Assembly: GCF_019636135.1 (NCBI RefSeq)
Contig: NZ_JAHBYD010000002.1
Location: 62,001-126,000, forward strand
Direction: 5' to 3'
Source of the DNA: Phenylobacterium sp.
GTDB taxonomy: Bacteria > Pseudomonadota > Alphaproteobacteria > Caulobacterales > Caulobacteraceae
Length of the DNA: 64,000 bases
In this document: positions 21,502-31,754 of the stretch, piece after piece
How positions within the stretch are numbered: position 1 is the first letter of the stretch
How the letters are laid out: every line of letters starts with the position of its first letter
Notes under the pieces: model-generated
Databases searched by the model: none
What the model saw: only the letters and a program-made list of their open reading frames with translations
What the model was told of the DNA's origin: nothing
Position numbers and translations under genes: made by a program

Positions 21502-23850
21502 ATGGACGCGGCCTTCGAGCGGCGGGTCCTGGAAGTCTTCGACGAAGCCCTGGGGTGGGACGACCCCGAGGCCCTGCTCGCCCGCAGGCACGCCGATGAG
21601 CCCGCCCTGGTCGCCGCCGTCCGCCGCCTGCTGAGCGCCCACGCCCGCGCCGACGACCTGCCCACGGCGCCGGCGGAACCGGTCTCGCCGTTCGAGATCC
21701 AGCCGCCGGAACGGGTCGGCGCCTACCGCCTCGCCGAGGAACTGGGCCGCGGCGGCATGGGCCTGGTCTACCGCGGCGAGCGCATCGAGGGCGGCTTCGA
21801 GCAGACGGTGGCGATCAAGCTGATGCGCGGCGGCCTCTTCTCGGCCTCGGCCGCCGAGCAGTTCGCGCTGGAGCGCCGCATCCTCGCGCGCCTGCGCCAC
21901 CCGCACATCACCCAGCTCTTCGACGGCGGCGTCACGCCCGAGGGCCTGTCCTACATCGTCATGGAGCGGGTCGAGGGCCTCTCCATCACCGATCACGTCG
22001 CCACGGCCGGCGCGCCGCTGAAGGCGCGCCTGCGCCTCTTCCTGGAGCTCTGCGCCGGCGTCGGGCACGCCCACGCCAACGGCGTCATCCACGCCGACCT
22101 GAAGCCCAGCAACGTCGTCGTCGACCGCGGCGTCGGCGTGAAGGTGCTCGACTTCGGCATCGCCGCCCTGATCGACGCGGCCAACCGCGAGACCGAGCGC
22201 GCCAGCCGCCCCCGCGCCCACACTGCCCGCTACGCCAGCCCGCAGCAGGCGGCCGGCGAGCCCGCCCACGCCGGCGACGACGTCTATGCCCTCGGCGTCC
22301 TGCTGGAGGAGCTGGCCGCGCCCACCGGCATGGACGCCGAGCTCGCCGCCGTCGCCGCCAAGGCCCGCGCGCCCGCCCTCGCCGACCGCTATCCGGACGT
22401 CCGCCACCTCGCCGCCGACGTGGAGCGCTGGCTGATCCGCCAGCCGGTCGGCGCGCGGCCGCCCAGCCTGCGGCGCAACGCCCTCTTCTTCGCCCGCCGC
22501 CACCCGCTGGCCATCGCCTCGGCGACCGCGGCGGCGGCCGGGCTCGTCCTGGCGCTGGCGGTCACCACCAGCCTCTACCTGCGCGCCGAGCAGCGGCTGG
22601 CCCAGGTGCGCGGCCTGTCGGTCTACCTGCTCGACGACGTCACCCGCGCCCTGCTCCGCGCCCCCGGCACCGCACAGTTGCGCCACGACGTCGCCGACCG
22701 CGGGCGCGCCTACCTCGAGGCGCTGGACCGGCCGGGCGCCCGCCCCGACATCCGCATGGAGGTGGCCCAGGGCTATTCGCGCATGGGCGAGGCGCTGACG
22801 CAGGTGGGCGGCCACGCGGTGGGCGACGTCAGGACCGGCAAGCAGGACCTCGCCCGCGCCGAGGCCGAGCTGCGCCGCCTCATGGCCGCCGGCCACGCGG
22901 GGCCCGACACCGAGCTGGAGCTGGTCCGCACGCTGAACGCCCGCGCCCACGTCCTGCAGAACATCGACAACGACGCCGGGGGCGCCAGCGCCGTCTACGC
23001 CGAAAGCTGCCGCCGCGCCGAGGACCTGCTGCGCCGCCGGCCGGACGACCCGCGCGTCCACTTCGCCCGTCTCGACTGCCTGGGCGGCCGCGCGAACCTC
23101 ATGAACTACGAGGGCCAGTTCGACCGCATGCCGCCGCTGCTCGCGCAGATGATCGCCGGCTACCGCGCCCTGCCGCCCACGGCCGATCCGGAGGACGCCG
23201 CCCTCGGCCTCGCCAAGACCTACAACCTGCTGGGCGACGCGACGTACTTCGCCAGGCGCCCGCGCGACGCCCTGCCGATCTATCGCCAGGCCGCCGAGGT
23301 GCTGGAGCAGGCGCGGGCCAGGGGCCGCGACGTCCGCATCCTCGACCAGCTCGCCTTCACCCAGTTCAACCTCTCCAGCACCCTGCAGGAGATGGGCCGC
23401 CACGCCGACGAGCTGGCCGCCGCGCAACGGGGCGTCGAGGTCTCCGCCCTGCTCGGCGCCTTCGAGGACAGCCCGCGCGCGCGCCACGTCGACAACATCG
23501 TGCGCATGCAGCACGCCGTGGCGCTCAGCGACAACGGCCGCCACGCCGAGGCGATCGCCGAGGCCACAGCCGGCGTCGAGGCCCGCCGCCGCGCCGCCGC
23601 CGCCCGGCCCGACGACTACAACTCCGCCCGCGCGGTCCCCGTGGGGATGAAGCCGCTGGGCGAGATCTACCTCGCCGCCGGCAAGCGCCGCGAGGCCTGC
23701 GCCGCCTACCAGGCCGCCGTCGCCGCCTGGCGCGACCTCCGGAAACGCACCCCCCTCAACGACTTCGACGGCGGCCCCGAGCTGAAGGAAGTCGAAGCCA
23801 AGGCCCGCGCGACGTGCGGGACCATGGCCCGCCTGGGTGCAGGGTCCTGA
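21502..23850 (+). CDS. Membrane Ser/Thr protein kinase with TPR-like extracytoplasmic domain
   Basis: Probable sensor or regulator acting with the preceding sigma factor. Of 782 residues, about 74-300 are a Hanks-type kinase: glycine loop LGRGGMGLVY (81-90), VAIK with Lys106, catalytic loop HADLKPSN (Asp199, Lys201, Asn204), DFG at 217-219, and DDVYALGVL near 260. The loop reads HAD rather than HRD, so it is a non-RD kinase, and the lobe after DFG is short. One membrane span follows (about 335-360), then about 400 residues of helical TPR-like repeats rich in Ala, Arg and Glu. The signal sensed is unknown. Confidence 0.92.
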   Translation: MDAAFERRVLEVFDEALGWDDPEALLARRHADEPALVAAVRRLLSAHARADDLPTAPAEPVSPFEIQPPERVGAYRLAEELGRGGMGLVYRGERIEGGFEQTVAIKLMRGGLFSASAAEQFALERRILARLRHPHITQLFDGGVTPEGLSYIVMERVEGLSITDHVATAGAPLKARLRLFLELCAGVGHAHANGVIHADLKPSNVVVDRGVGVKVLDFGIAALIDAANRETERASRPRAHTARYASPQQAAGEPAHAGDDVYALGVLLEELAAPTGMDAELAAVAAKARAPALADRYPDVRHLAADVERWLIRQPVGARPPSLRRNALFFARRHPLAIASATAAAAGLVLALAVTTSLYLRAEQRLAQVRGLSVYLLDDVTRALLRAPGTAQLRHDVADRGRAYLEALDRPGARPDIRMEVAQGYSRMGEALTQVGGHAVGDVRTGKQDLARAEAELRRLMAAGHAGPDTELELVRTLNARAHVLQNIDNDAGGASAVYAESCRRAEDLLRRRPDDPRVHFARLDCLGGRANLMNYEGQFDRMPPLLAQMIAGYRALPPTADPEDAALGLAKTYNLLGDATYFARRPRDALPIYRQAAEVLEQARARGRDVRILDQLAFTQFNLSSTLQEMGRHADELAAAQRGVEVSALLGAFEDSPRARHVDNIVRMQHAVALSDNGRHAEAIAEATAGVEARRRAAAARPDDYNSARAVPVGMKPLGEIYLAAGKRREACAAYQAAVAAWRDLRKRTPLNDFDGGPELKEVEAKARATCGTMARLGAGS

Positions 23851-23883
23851 CTCCGCTCATCCGGCGAAGGTCGTGACCCCGGG

Positions 23884-24444
23884 TCATTGATCTGCGCGCA
23901 ATTTGCCTTTGAGCAGTATGAGAACGCAAAGGGCGTGCTTGAAGTCGCGGTCCGCCCTGGACGTCGCACCTCGCCAGGCCGCGATGACGCGCCCCACCCG
24001 GGCGTGCAGCAGCCTCGCGTCGACTTCGCTCAGCGACTTGTTCAAGTCATAGTCCGCGTCGTGGCGCTTCGCCTGGGCGTCGGCGAACGCCTTGGCCATC
24101 TTCTGGACAAAGGCTGGAACTGCGACGTTCGCCGCCTGGCCTCCATCCTGCCTCAGGAAGTCGGCCACCGACACGTCGGCAGAGGCGCCTCGTACCTTGT
24201 CGAGGGCGGTCTTTACGCCGGCATGCGCCAAGGTTCTGGCTAAGATTCGTCGACGAACGCGCAGACCGTTGCCCGCGCCCACAACGCGCAGGGACACCTC
24301 ATCCAGGATGAAGTGGAATAGGGCGTAGTAACTCGTCGAAATACTTCGCCGTATGCGGGCCGCCGCCAACTTCCCTCGCTGACCAGTCCTGCGGGCGAGT
24401 AGCCGCTGCGCCGCTTCGAGCAACTCCTCGTCGTATGCCGCCAC
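23884..24444 (-). CDS. HEPN-domain protein
   Basis: Helical protein of 186 residues starting at a GTG. Residues 32-45 (RRSISTSYYALFHF) match the SxYYAxFH helix typical of HEPN proteins of the UPF0332 type, and a later segment (KRHDADYDLNKSLSE) matches the conserved RxxADY region. HEPN proteins are often toxins or RNases in two-gene systems; nuclease activity here is inference, and no nucleotidyltransferase partner is present. The start codon shares one base with the stop of the 86-residue gene upstream (TAGTG), so the two are translationally coupled. Confidence 0.75.
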   Translation of the reverse strand: MAAYDEELLEAAQRLLARRTGQRGKLAAARIRRSISTSYYALFHFILDEVSLRVVGAGNGLRVRRRILARTLAHAGVKTALDKVRGASADVSVADFLRQDGGQAANVAVPAFVQKMAKAFADAQAKRHDADYDLNKSLSEVDARLLHARVGRVIAAWRGATSRADRDFKHALCVLILLKGKLRADQ

Positions 24445-24704
24445 TAAGCGGCGTCCGCGAAGCGCACGCTCGGGTACCGATCATCCAGCTCTGCCACGGC
24501 CCCTTCAATCCGCTCCAGCAGCGCTTCGAAAGCCTCATCCCCGGCCTTCTCGACATCCTTCACCTGCACGATCACGCGGAGGAAGTCGGCGCCCTCGTCA
24601 TCCTGGGCCGGTTCCAGAATGACATCCGACACGCTGGCGCCGACGTCTGAGCCCTTGGCGGCGGCAAGCACCCGTTCTTTCAGTGTTGTCAGATCGGTCA
24701 GCAT
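24444..24704 (-). CDS. Small acidic protein coupled to HEPN gene
   Basis: Family not recognised. The 86-residue product is acidic, begins MLTDLTTLKERVLAAAKGSD and alternates predicted helix, strand and helix (SVSDVILEP, FLRVIVQVKDV, AFEALLERIEGAVAELDD). There is no signal peptide or membrane span. It is the first gene of a two-gene unit with the HEPN protein and overlaps it by one base, the arrangement seen in antitoxin-toxin pairs; an antitoxin role is only a hypothesis. Only a weak ribosome-binding site (AGAAGTGA) precedes the ATG. Confidence 0.68.
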   Translation of the reverse strand: MLTDLTTLKERVLAAAKGSDVGASVSDVILEPAQDDEGADFLRVIVQVKDVEKAGDEAFEALLERIEGAVAELDDRYPSVRFADAA

Positions 24705-24757
24705 ATCGGGTCACTTCTGTTCGGCGCCAACCTATCACGACTTTCGAACGACGGCGT

Positions 24758-25439
<682 letters not shown>

Positions 25440-25447
<8 letters not shown>

Positions 25448-26735
25448 ACCGGAGCGCCTCCACGGGATCGAGCTTCGAGGCCCGCCACGCCGGCAGCAGG
25501 CTCCAGAAGCACGCCATGCCCAGCGAGAAGACCGAGATCCAGAACACTTCCAGCCAGTCCACCTTCGCCGGCAGCCGCGAGAGGTAATAGACGTCCGAGG
25601 CGAACACCTGCGCGCCGGTCGCCCACTCCACCGCCGACTGGATCGGCCCGATGTTCAGCGAGAACAGGACGCCCAGCGCCACGCCTGCCAGGGTCCCGGC
25701 CCCGCCGATCGCCGCGCCGGTCATGAAGAAGATGCGCAGGACCGACCCCTGCCCCGCGCCCATGGTCCGCAGGATCGCCACGTCGCGCGTCTTGTTCTTC
25801 ACCAGCATGACAAGGCCCGAGATGATGTTCAGCGCCGCGATCACGATCAGCATGCCCAGGATGATCCGCATCGCCGTGCGCTCCACCGACAGCGCGCCCC
25901 AGAAGGCGACGTCCCGCTGCGTCCAGTCGTTGACCAGCGCCGCCGGCCCGGCCGCCTTGCCGATCGGCCCGCGCATGCGCGAGGCGTGGTCCGGGTCGGT
26001 CACCTTGACCTCGATGGCGTCGGCGGTGTCCTCGCGGCCGAAGAAGAGCTGGGCCTGCGCCAGCGGCATGTAGATGTAGGCCTGGTCGTACTGGCTCATG
26101 CCGACGCTGAAGGTGGCGGCCACCGTGTAGGCCTTCTGCAGCGGCGCGCCGCCGAACGCCGTGGCGCCGCCCGAGGGCGAGATCAGCGTGAGCATGTCGC
26201 CCGGCCGCACGCCCAGCGACTGCGCCAGCCGCTCGCCGACCACGATGGCGTCGCCGCCGTACTCGCCCACGCCGAAGTCCCGCAGCGCGCCGCCGGTGAT
26301 GTGTCCGGAGACCAGCCGGGTCTCGGCCAGGTCCCTGGCGCTGATCCCGCGCACCAGCGCCCCGGTGATCTGGCCGGGGCCCAGCGCGATCGCCTGCGCC
26401 TCGATGATCGGCGCGGCCTGGGTCACGCCCGGCACCTTCAGGATGCGCGCCACGGCCCGGTCGCGCTCCGCCCCGTCCAGCACGCCGCCGGTGACGAACA
26501 GGTGGCCCTGGAAGCCCAGGATCCGGCCCAGCAGTTCCGACCGGAAGCCGTTCATCACCGACATCGTCCCGATCAGCACGGCCACGGCCAGCATGATCCC
26601 GAAGAACGAGATGACCGTGATCAGCCCCACGCCGCCCTGGCTGCGCCGGGCGCGCAGGTAGCGCGCCGCCAGCATCCGTTCCCAGAGCCCGAACGGCGCC
26701 GCGCGCCCGCCCATGACGGCGCGGGCGTCAGCCAT
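25440..26735 (-). CDS. lolC: Lipoprotein-releasing ABC transporter permease LolC/LolE
   Basis: Membrane partner of LolD. The 431-residue protein has the LolCE topology: one membrane span near residue 35-60 (LITVISFFGIMLAVAVLIG), a periplasmic MacB-like domain (about 65-280), and three C-terminal spans with the FtsX-type coupling region (KNKTRDVAILRTMGAGQGS). A single permease gene suggests a homodimeric LolF-like arrangement; the symbol is approximate. The start (MADARAVMGG) was chosen by family length, since the frame runs on upstream through proS antisense. Confidence 0.92.
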
Positions 26736-26797
26736 CCTTCTTCGCTCCTGTCGGAGCTTCGAAGGACCAACCCTGCGAAGCCTTGGGCGAAGCAGGG

Positions 26798-28117
26798 TCA
26801 GCCATTCACGATAGCCTTCAGCGCCGCGTCGAGCGGCAGGCTCTGGCGCTCGCCGGTCGCGCGGCGCTTCAGCTCCACGACCCCGTCCGCCACGCCCTTC
26901 GGCCCGACGATCAGTTGCCACGGGATGCCCACCAGGTCGGTGGCGGCGAACTTCGCGCCCGGCCGGTCGTCGCGGTCGTCGTACAGCGGGTCGATCCCGG
27001 CGTCGGTCAGGGCCCTGTAGGCCTGCTCGCAGACCTCGTCGCAGCCGGCGTCGCCGACGCGCAGGTTCAGCACCGCCGCGCCGAACGGCGCCACGCTCGC
27101 GGGCCAGATGATGCCCGCGTCGTCGTGGCTGGCCTCGATGATCGCGCCGGCCAGGCGCGAGACGCCCACGCCGTACGAGCCCATCTGCACGTTCACGTCC
27201 TTGCCGTCCGGCCCCGTCACCTTCGCGCCCATGGGCGCGGAGTATTTCTCGCCGAAGTAGAAGATGTGGCCCACCTCGATCCCGCGCGCGGTCATCCGCT
27301 TGCCCTCGGGCATCGCCTCGAACCGCGCGGCGTCGTGCATCTCGTCCGAGGCGGCGTAGAGGCTCGTGCGCCGCGACACCTCGGCCTCCAGGTCGCCGAA
27401 CCAGTCGATGTCCGGCCCCGGCGCGCCCATCTCCACCAGGTCGCGGTGCGCGAAGACCTCGCTCTCGCCGGTCTCGGCCAGGATCATGAACTCGTGGCTC
27501 ATGTCGCCGCCGATCGGGCCGGGATCGGCCTTCACCGGGATCGCCTTCAGCCCCAGCCGCGCATAGACGTTGAGGTAGGCCAGGAACATCCGGTTGTAGC
27601 TCCTGCGCGCCGCCGCCTCGTCGATGTCGAACGAATAGGCGTCCTTCATCAGGAACTCGCGCCCGCGCATAACGCCGAACCGGGGCCGGCGCTCGTCGCG
27701 GAACTTCCACTGGATGTTGTAAAGATTCATCGGCAAGTCCTTGTAGGACTTGACGTAGCTGCGGAAGATGTCGGTCACGACCTCCTCCGCCGTGGGGCCG
27801 TACAACAGGTCCCGCTCGTGGCGGTCCTTGATGCGCAGCATCTCCTCGCCGTAGTCGTCGTAGCGGCCGCTCTCGCGCCACAGATCGGCGAGTTGCAGGG
27901 TCGGCATCAGGATCTCGACCGCGCCGGCGCGGTTCATCTCCTCGCGCACCACCTGCTCGATCTTCTTCAGCACCTTCAGGCCCAGCGGCAGCCACGCATA
28001 GATGCCCGCCGCCTCCTGGCGGATCAGGCCGGCGCGCAGCATCAGCCGGTGCGAGACGATCTGCGCGTCGGCCGGCGCCTCGCGAAGCGTGGGCATGAAG
28101 TACCGCGAAAGGCGCAT
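26798..28117 (-). CDS. proS: Prolyl-tRNA synthetase, short type
   Basis: Charges tRNA-Pro. At 439 residues it is the compact alphaproteobacterial form, which lacks the large editing insertion between motifs 2 and 3. Class II motifs are visible: motif 1 around [18 protein letters not shown], motif 2 ([20 protein letters not shown]), motif 3 ([16 protein letters not shown]), then the anticodon-binding domain ([18 protein letters not shown]). It is the upstream neighbour of the lol genes, with 62 bp between. Confidence 0.96.
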   Translation of the reverse strand: MRLSRYFMPTLREAPADAQIVSHRLMLRAGLIRQEAAGIYAWLPLGLKVLKKIEQVVREEMNRAGAVEILMPTLQLADLWRESGRYDDYGEEMLRIKDRHERDLLYGPTAEEVVTDIFRSYVKSYKDLPMNLYNIQWKFRDERRPRFGVMRGREFLMKDAYSFDIDEAAARRSYNRMFLAYLNVYARLGLKAIPVKADPGPIGGDMSHEFMILAETGESEVFAHRDLVEMGAPGPDIDWFGDLEAEVSRRTSLYAASDEMHDAARFEAMPEGKRMTARGIEVGHIFYFGEKYSAPMGAKVTGPDGKDVNVQMGSYGVGVSRLAGAIIEASHDDAGIIWPASVAPFGAAVLNLRVGDAGCDEVCEQAYRALTDAGIDPLYDDRDDRPGAKFAATDLVGIPWQLIVGPKGVADGVVELKRRATGERQSLPLDAALKAIVNG

Positions 28118-28240
28118 GGGATTCCCGTCAGGTCAGGCGAAGGCGCCCTGATACCCCTGCCGAGAGAACCTTGGCAACGATGAGGCGAACGCCGGCCGCA
28201 CGGGCGCCCCGTCCGGGAAGGCCGCGAAGCGGCGCCGTCC

Positions 28241-28330
28241 GATTCAAGGAACCGCGGAATACGCGGAAGGACGCGGAAAGCGCCGGGCCTTTCTTCTTCC
28301 GCGTCCTTCCGCGCATTCCGCGGTTCTCAA
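28241..28330. repeat. Triple-9-mer inverted repeat, copy a
   Basis: Arms at 28249-28279 and 28297-28325 are nearly complementary. Each arm is three related units of about 9 nt (ACCGCGGAA, TACGCGGAA, GGACGCGGAA). It lies in the 278-bp gap between proS and the DUF1467 gene, flanked by GATTC and a GGCGCCG box; the rest of the gap shows no gene. Confidence 0.8.
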
Positions 28331-28395
28331 ATGACTGAGCCTCCGCTTGCGCGGAGGCCCGAAGGATGGGCACGGCGCCCTTTCGTGGTTCCCCG

Positions 28396-28656
28396 TCAGT
28401 ATCCGCTCGGCAGGCGGGGCAGTTGCACGAGGCCCAGCTTCACGACGCCGAACAGGACGAGCCAGACCACGGCCGCGACCCAGGTCGTCGTGAAGAACTT
28501 GCGCTTCAGCTTCGGGTCCACCGGCGCGCCGGGATCGCCGCCGTCGCCCTTGTCGATGCCGGCCTCGGCGTGGCTGACCACCCCGATCGGCAGCACGGCG
28601 AACAGCACCGTCCACCAGATGGTGAGATAGACCGCGCCCCAGGTGATCGGGCTCAT
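28396..28656 (-). CDS. DUF1467-like small membrane protein
   Basis: Protein of 86 residues with two membrane spans (about 5-27, TWGAVYLTIWWTVLFAVLP, and about 58-78, TTWVAAVVWLVLFGVVKLG) and a short charged loop containing DPKLKRKFF, the pattern of the alphaproteobacterial DUF1467 family. The function is unknown. Its ATG overlaps the stop of the methylmalonyl-CoA epimerase gene by 4 bp (ATGA), a common neighbourhood for this family, so co-expression is likely. Confidence 0.85.
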   Translation of the reverse strand: MSPITWGAVYLTIWWTVLFAVLPIGVVSHAEAGIDKGDGGDPGAPVDPKLKRKFFTTTWVAAVVWLVLFGVVKLGLVQLPRLPSGY

Positions 28657-29078
28657 CGGTGCGCGCCCTTCGGCGTTTCCATGAGCTCGACCAGCACGCC
28701 GCCCATGTTCTTCGGATGTACGAAGATCACCGGCGTGCCGTGCGCGCCGATCCGCGGCTTGCCTCCGTTCAGCACGGTCGCGCCCTTGGCCGCCATGTCG
28801 TCGCGCGCCGCCTCGATATCGGCGACCTCGAAGCAGATGTGATGCTGGCCGCCGGCCGGGTTCTTCTCCAGGAAGCCCTTCAGCGGCGAGGCCTCGCCGT
28901 GCGGCTCGATCAGCTCGATCTGGCTGTTCGGCAGGTCGACGAAGCAGACCCAGACGCCCTGCTCGGGCATGGCGAACTTCTCGCCGATCTTCGTGGCGCC
29001 CAGCACGTCGCGGTACAGCGCGACCGACTGCTCAATGGAGGGCGTGGCCACGCCCACATGGTTCAGTTTCCCGATCAT
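28653..29078 (-). CDS. mce: Methylmalonyl-CoA epimerase
   Basis: Interconverts R- and S-methylmalonyl-CoA in propionyl-CoA breakdown. The 141-residue vicinal oxygen chelate protein starts MIGKLNHVGVATPSIEQSV, with the metal ligand His in NHVGVA. GQHHICFEVADIEAA and FVHPKNMGGVLVELME supply the remaining His and Glu ligands. A TTG-initiated extension of 17 codons exists but has no homology-like sequence; the ATG has only a weak ribosome-binding site. Confidence 0.93.
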   Translation of the reverse strand: MIGKLNHVGVATPSIEQSVALYRDVLGATKIGEKFAMPEQGVWVCFVDLPNSQIELIEPHGEASPLKGFLEKNPAGGQHHICFEVADIEAARDDMAAKGATVLNGGKPRIGAHGTPVIFVHPKNMGGVLVELMETPKGAHR

Positions 29079-29136
29079 GCGAGGCGTATAGCGCACGAAC
29101 GCAGGCCGCGTCAGATCACGTTGGGTCAAACTCCGA

Positions 29137-29314
29137 TTGTCATCCCGGTTTCGCCCCCGCTGTCATCCCGGTTTCGCAAAGCGAAGACCGGGACCCAACC
29201 GTCGGGCGTATCGATGGTTGGCGGGTGGCCCCGGCGGCCGGGGGCCAGATCACCGCCTCAGAGCACCGGTAGGTTGGGTCCCGGTCTTCGCCTGGCGGCG
29301 AAACCGGGATGACA
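29137..29314. repeat. Long palindromic intergenic repeat, family CGGTTTCG, copy 1
   Basis: A roughly 155-bp element (29161-29314) whose ends are complementary: TGTCATCCCGGTTTCG at the left, CGAAACCGGGATGACA at the right, with inner complementary parts ACCGGGACCCAACC and GGTTGGGTCCCGGT. A partial copy of the left end precedes it at 29137-29160. A second full copy is at 51469-51642. It fills the gap between mce and the CoA-transferase gene; no coding sequence is seen here. Confidence 0.88.
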
Positions 29315-29323
29315 ACGCGTGAG

Positions 29324-31588
29324 CTACCGGGGCGCCGCGATCCCGCCCATGCCGTCCGAGACGAACACGGCGCCGGACGCGACCAGCGCCGCGATGCGGT
29401 CCGGCGCGACGCCCCAGTCGCGCAGCACCTCCAACGTGTGCTCGCCGATATCGGGCGTGGGCCGCGTCAGCTTCACCGGCGTGCGCGCGAAGCTCGCATA
29501 GCCCTTGCAGCTTATCACCGGCCCCACGCGCGGGTGCTCCCAGGTCTCCAGGTAGCCGTTCTCGCGCAGCCAGGGGTCCTCCAGCGTCTCGGCCGCCCGC
29601 GCCACCGGGGCCGCCGCCACGCCCGCCGCCAGCAGCGCCTCCAGCACCGGCCCCCGCGCGCGCCCCGCCAGCGCCGCCGCCAGCCGCTCGGCCAGCGCGC
29701 CGTCGCGGGTCTCCAGCAGCGGCCCGGGGCCGACGTCGACCGCCAGCGCCGCGCCCAGCGCCTGGGCCTCCGCGTCCGTCTCGCACACGATCCCGATCCA
29801 GCCGTCGGCGCATTCGTAGTAGCGGTGCAGCGCCCGCACGCCCGGGCAGTCCTCGCCGCCCAGGTCGTTCGGCGGCCGCCCGTCGTAGGTGACCATCTCG
29901 CCGAGCTGGAACAGCAGCGATTGCGCGAGCAGGCTGGTCTTGATCTCCTGCCCCTCGCCGGTCCGCTCGCGGGCGTGCAGCGCCGCCACGACCGAGCTCG
30001 TCACGACCGACGCCGTCGCCACGTCGTTCACGGCGATGGTGTAGAGGATCGGCGCACCCTCGCCGCCCTGCGCCGCCTGCATCCCGCCCTCGGCCTGCAG
30101 CAGCGGGTCGAACCCCGGCAGCGCCGCGCGCTGGCCGGTGTCGCCGTAGGCGTTGATCGAGCACGAGATGATCCGCGGGTTCACCGCCTTCAGCGCCGCA
30201 TAGTCGATGCCCAGCTTGCCGCGCACCCCCAGCCGGTAGTTGTCGATCACCACGTCGGCGCTCCTGGCCATCTCCAGGAAGAGGTCCTTCGCCCCCGGCT
30301 GGCGCAGGTCGAGCCCCAGCCCGCGGCTGCCGCGGTTGTAGATCATGAAGCCCGGCCCGTCGGACCGGAACGGGTCCCCCGCCGGCGGCTCGATCTTCAC
30401 CACGTCCGCGCCCAGGTCGCTCAGCAGCGTCCCGGCATAGGCCCCGGCGATCACGGTGCCCATGTTCAGCACCTTCACGCCGGCCAGCGGCGGCGTCGAC
30501 CCGCCCGGCCCGGCCGCCGCCGTCTTCGCCGGCCAGGCCGGCGGCGCGTCGGCCGGCTGCGGCAGGCCCCGCACCGACGCCGGGGTCGCCGAGAGCCGCG
30601 CGGGCGGCGCCGGGATCGCCACCTCCCCGTGCCGCGGATGCGGGAAGCTCAGGCGCATGCCGGCCTCGGCCACCGTCGAGCTCGCGAACCACGCCTCGCG
30701 CCGGCCCACCGGCCCGCACGGCACGTCGTTGGCCTGCAAGGCCTCCAGCCACTCGGCCCGCGTCCGCGTCAGGAACATGCCTTCCAGCAGGTCGCGGGCG
30801 GCCAGCATGTCCATCTCGAGCGCCTCGAAGGCGTCCTCCAGGCCCAGCACCTCGAAGGCCTTGCGGTAGAAGTTGGTGAACAGCGTGCCCAGGAAGAACC
30901 ACTCCCCGTCGGCGCACTGGTAGAGCCGGTAGCGCGGGTTGGCGCCCGGCGGGATGCCGCGCGGCAGCGGGTCCTGCAGCAGCGCCCGCGCCACGCCCGA
31001 CGCCTCCGACGCCCCGTGCAGGCCGCTGATCGTCACCGCCTGCCCCTGCCCGCTCCGCGCCCGCTCGACCAGCGCCGCGCCGATGGCGGCCGAGCCCATC
31101 ACCGCTTGCGCGTACCAGAGCACCGGCAGGATCAGGTGCGTCGGCTGGTCCGTGTACGACCCCTGCCGGAACGCCGTCCCGGCCAGGCCCGCCAGCAGGC
31201 TGTGGTGCGCCGGCAGCCGGCTCCACGGCCCCGACGTCCCGTAGGGCGGCATCCACGCATGCACGAGCCCCGGATGCGCCCGGGCCAGCGTCGCCGCGTC
31301 CAGCCCCAGCGCCTCCAGCCTGCCCGGCGCGTGGTCGAACAGCGCCACGTCGGCGCCCGCGATCAGCGCCTTCGCCGCGCCCAGCCCCTCCGCCGTCTCC
31401 AGGTCGAGCGTCACCACCTGCTTGTTGCGGTTGAAGGCCAGGTAGCCCGGGTGGTCCTTCCAGCGGTCGCCGCCCGGCGGCTCGACCTTCACCACCTCGG
31501 CCTCGTGGTCGCCGAGCAGCATCGCGGCCATCGGCCCGGCCACGCCCTGGCTGAAATCGGCGATCCGAATCCCCTGGTAGGCCGACAT
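29324..31588 (-). CDS. Double-length CaiB/BaiF family (type III) CoA-transferase
   Basis: The 754-residue protein is two family III CoA-transferase units in tandem (about 1-345 and 367-754). Both begin with an ADFSQGVAGP or NMGTVIAGAY segment, followed by KVEPPGGD and KIEPPAGD. The second half has Asp522 in the helix before AALHARERTGEGQ, where the family's catalytic Asp lies. The first half has Trp158 at the matching place (VLWYAQAVMG), so it may be non-catalytic. Substrate is unknown; the adjacent mce gene only hints at acyl-CoA metabolism. The ATG ending at 31588 has a GGGAGGG site. Confidence 0.88.
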   Translation of the reverse strand: MSAYQGIRIADFSQGVAGPMAAMLLGDHEAEVVKVEPPGGDRWKDHPGYLAFNRNKQVVTLDLETAEGLGAAKALIAGADVALFDHAPGRLEALGLDAATLARAHPGLVHAWMPPYGTSGPWSRLPAHHSLLAGLAGTAFRQGSYTDQPTHLILPVLWYAQAVMGSAAIGAALVERARSGQGQAVTISGLHGASEASGVARALLQDPLPRGIPPGANPRYRLYQCADGEWFFLGTLFTNFYRKAFEVLGLEDAFEALEMDMLAARDLLEGMFLTRTRAEWLEALQANDVPCGPVGRREAWFASSTVAEAGMRLSFPHPRHGEVAIPAPPARLSATPASVRGLPQPADAPPAWPAKTAAAGPGGSTPPLAGVKVLNMGTVIAGAYAGTLLSDLGADVVKIEPPAGDPFRSDGPGFMIYNRGSRGLGLDLRQPGAKDLFLEMARSADVVIDNYRLGVRGKLGIDYAALKAVNPRIISCSINAYGDTGQRAALPGFDPLLQAEGGMQAAQGGEGAPILYTIAVNDVATASVVTSSVVAALHARERTGEGQEIKTSLLAQSLLFQLGEMVTYDGRPPNDLGGEDCPGVRALHRYYECADGWIGIVCETDAEAQALGAALAVDVGPGPLLETRDGALAERLAAALAGRARGPVLEALLAAGVAAAPVARAAETLEDPWLRENGYLETWEHPRVGPVISCKGYASFARTPVKLTRPTPDIGEHTLEVLRDWGVAPDRIAALVASGAVFVSDGMGGIAAPR

Positions 31589-31754
31589 CCACCCTCCCCG
31601 GCGCGTGTGCCCCGCGCTCCAACGCGACCCCATCAAACCGGGTGTTCGAACCCGTCGCAAGGGCGTGCTGGCGCGACCGCAAGGCATGGAGGCCCGCGAT
31701 GCGCGCGGCCCGTATTCAGCCGAAGAGATGGCTGAGATCGACGGAATGGGCCTT

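Noticed and set aside
21262..23544. A 760-codon minus-strand open frame
   Set aside because: It is antisense to the Ser/Thr kinase, rich in Val, Gly, Arg and Ala as expected for high-GC shadow frames, and has no start signal or motif.
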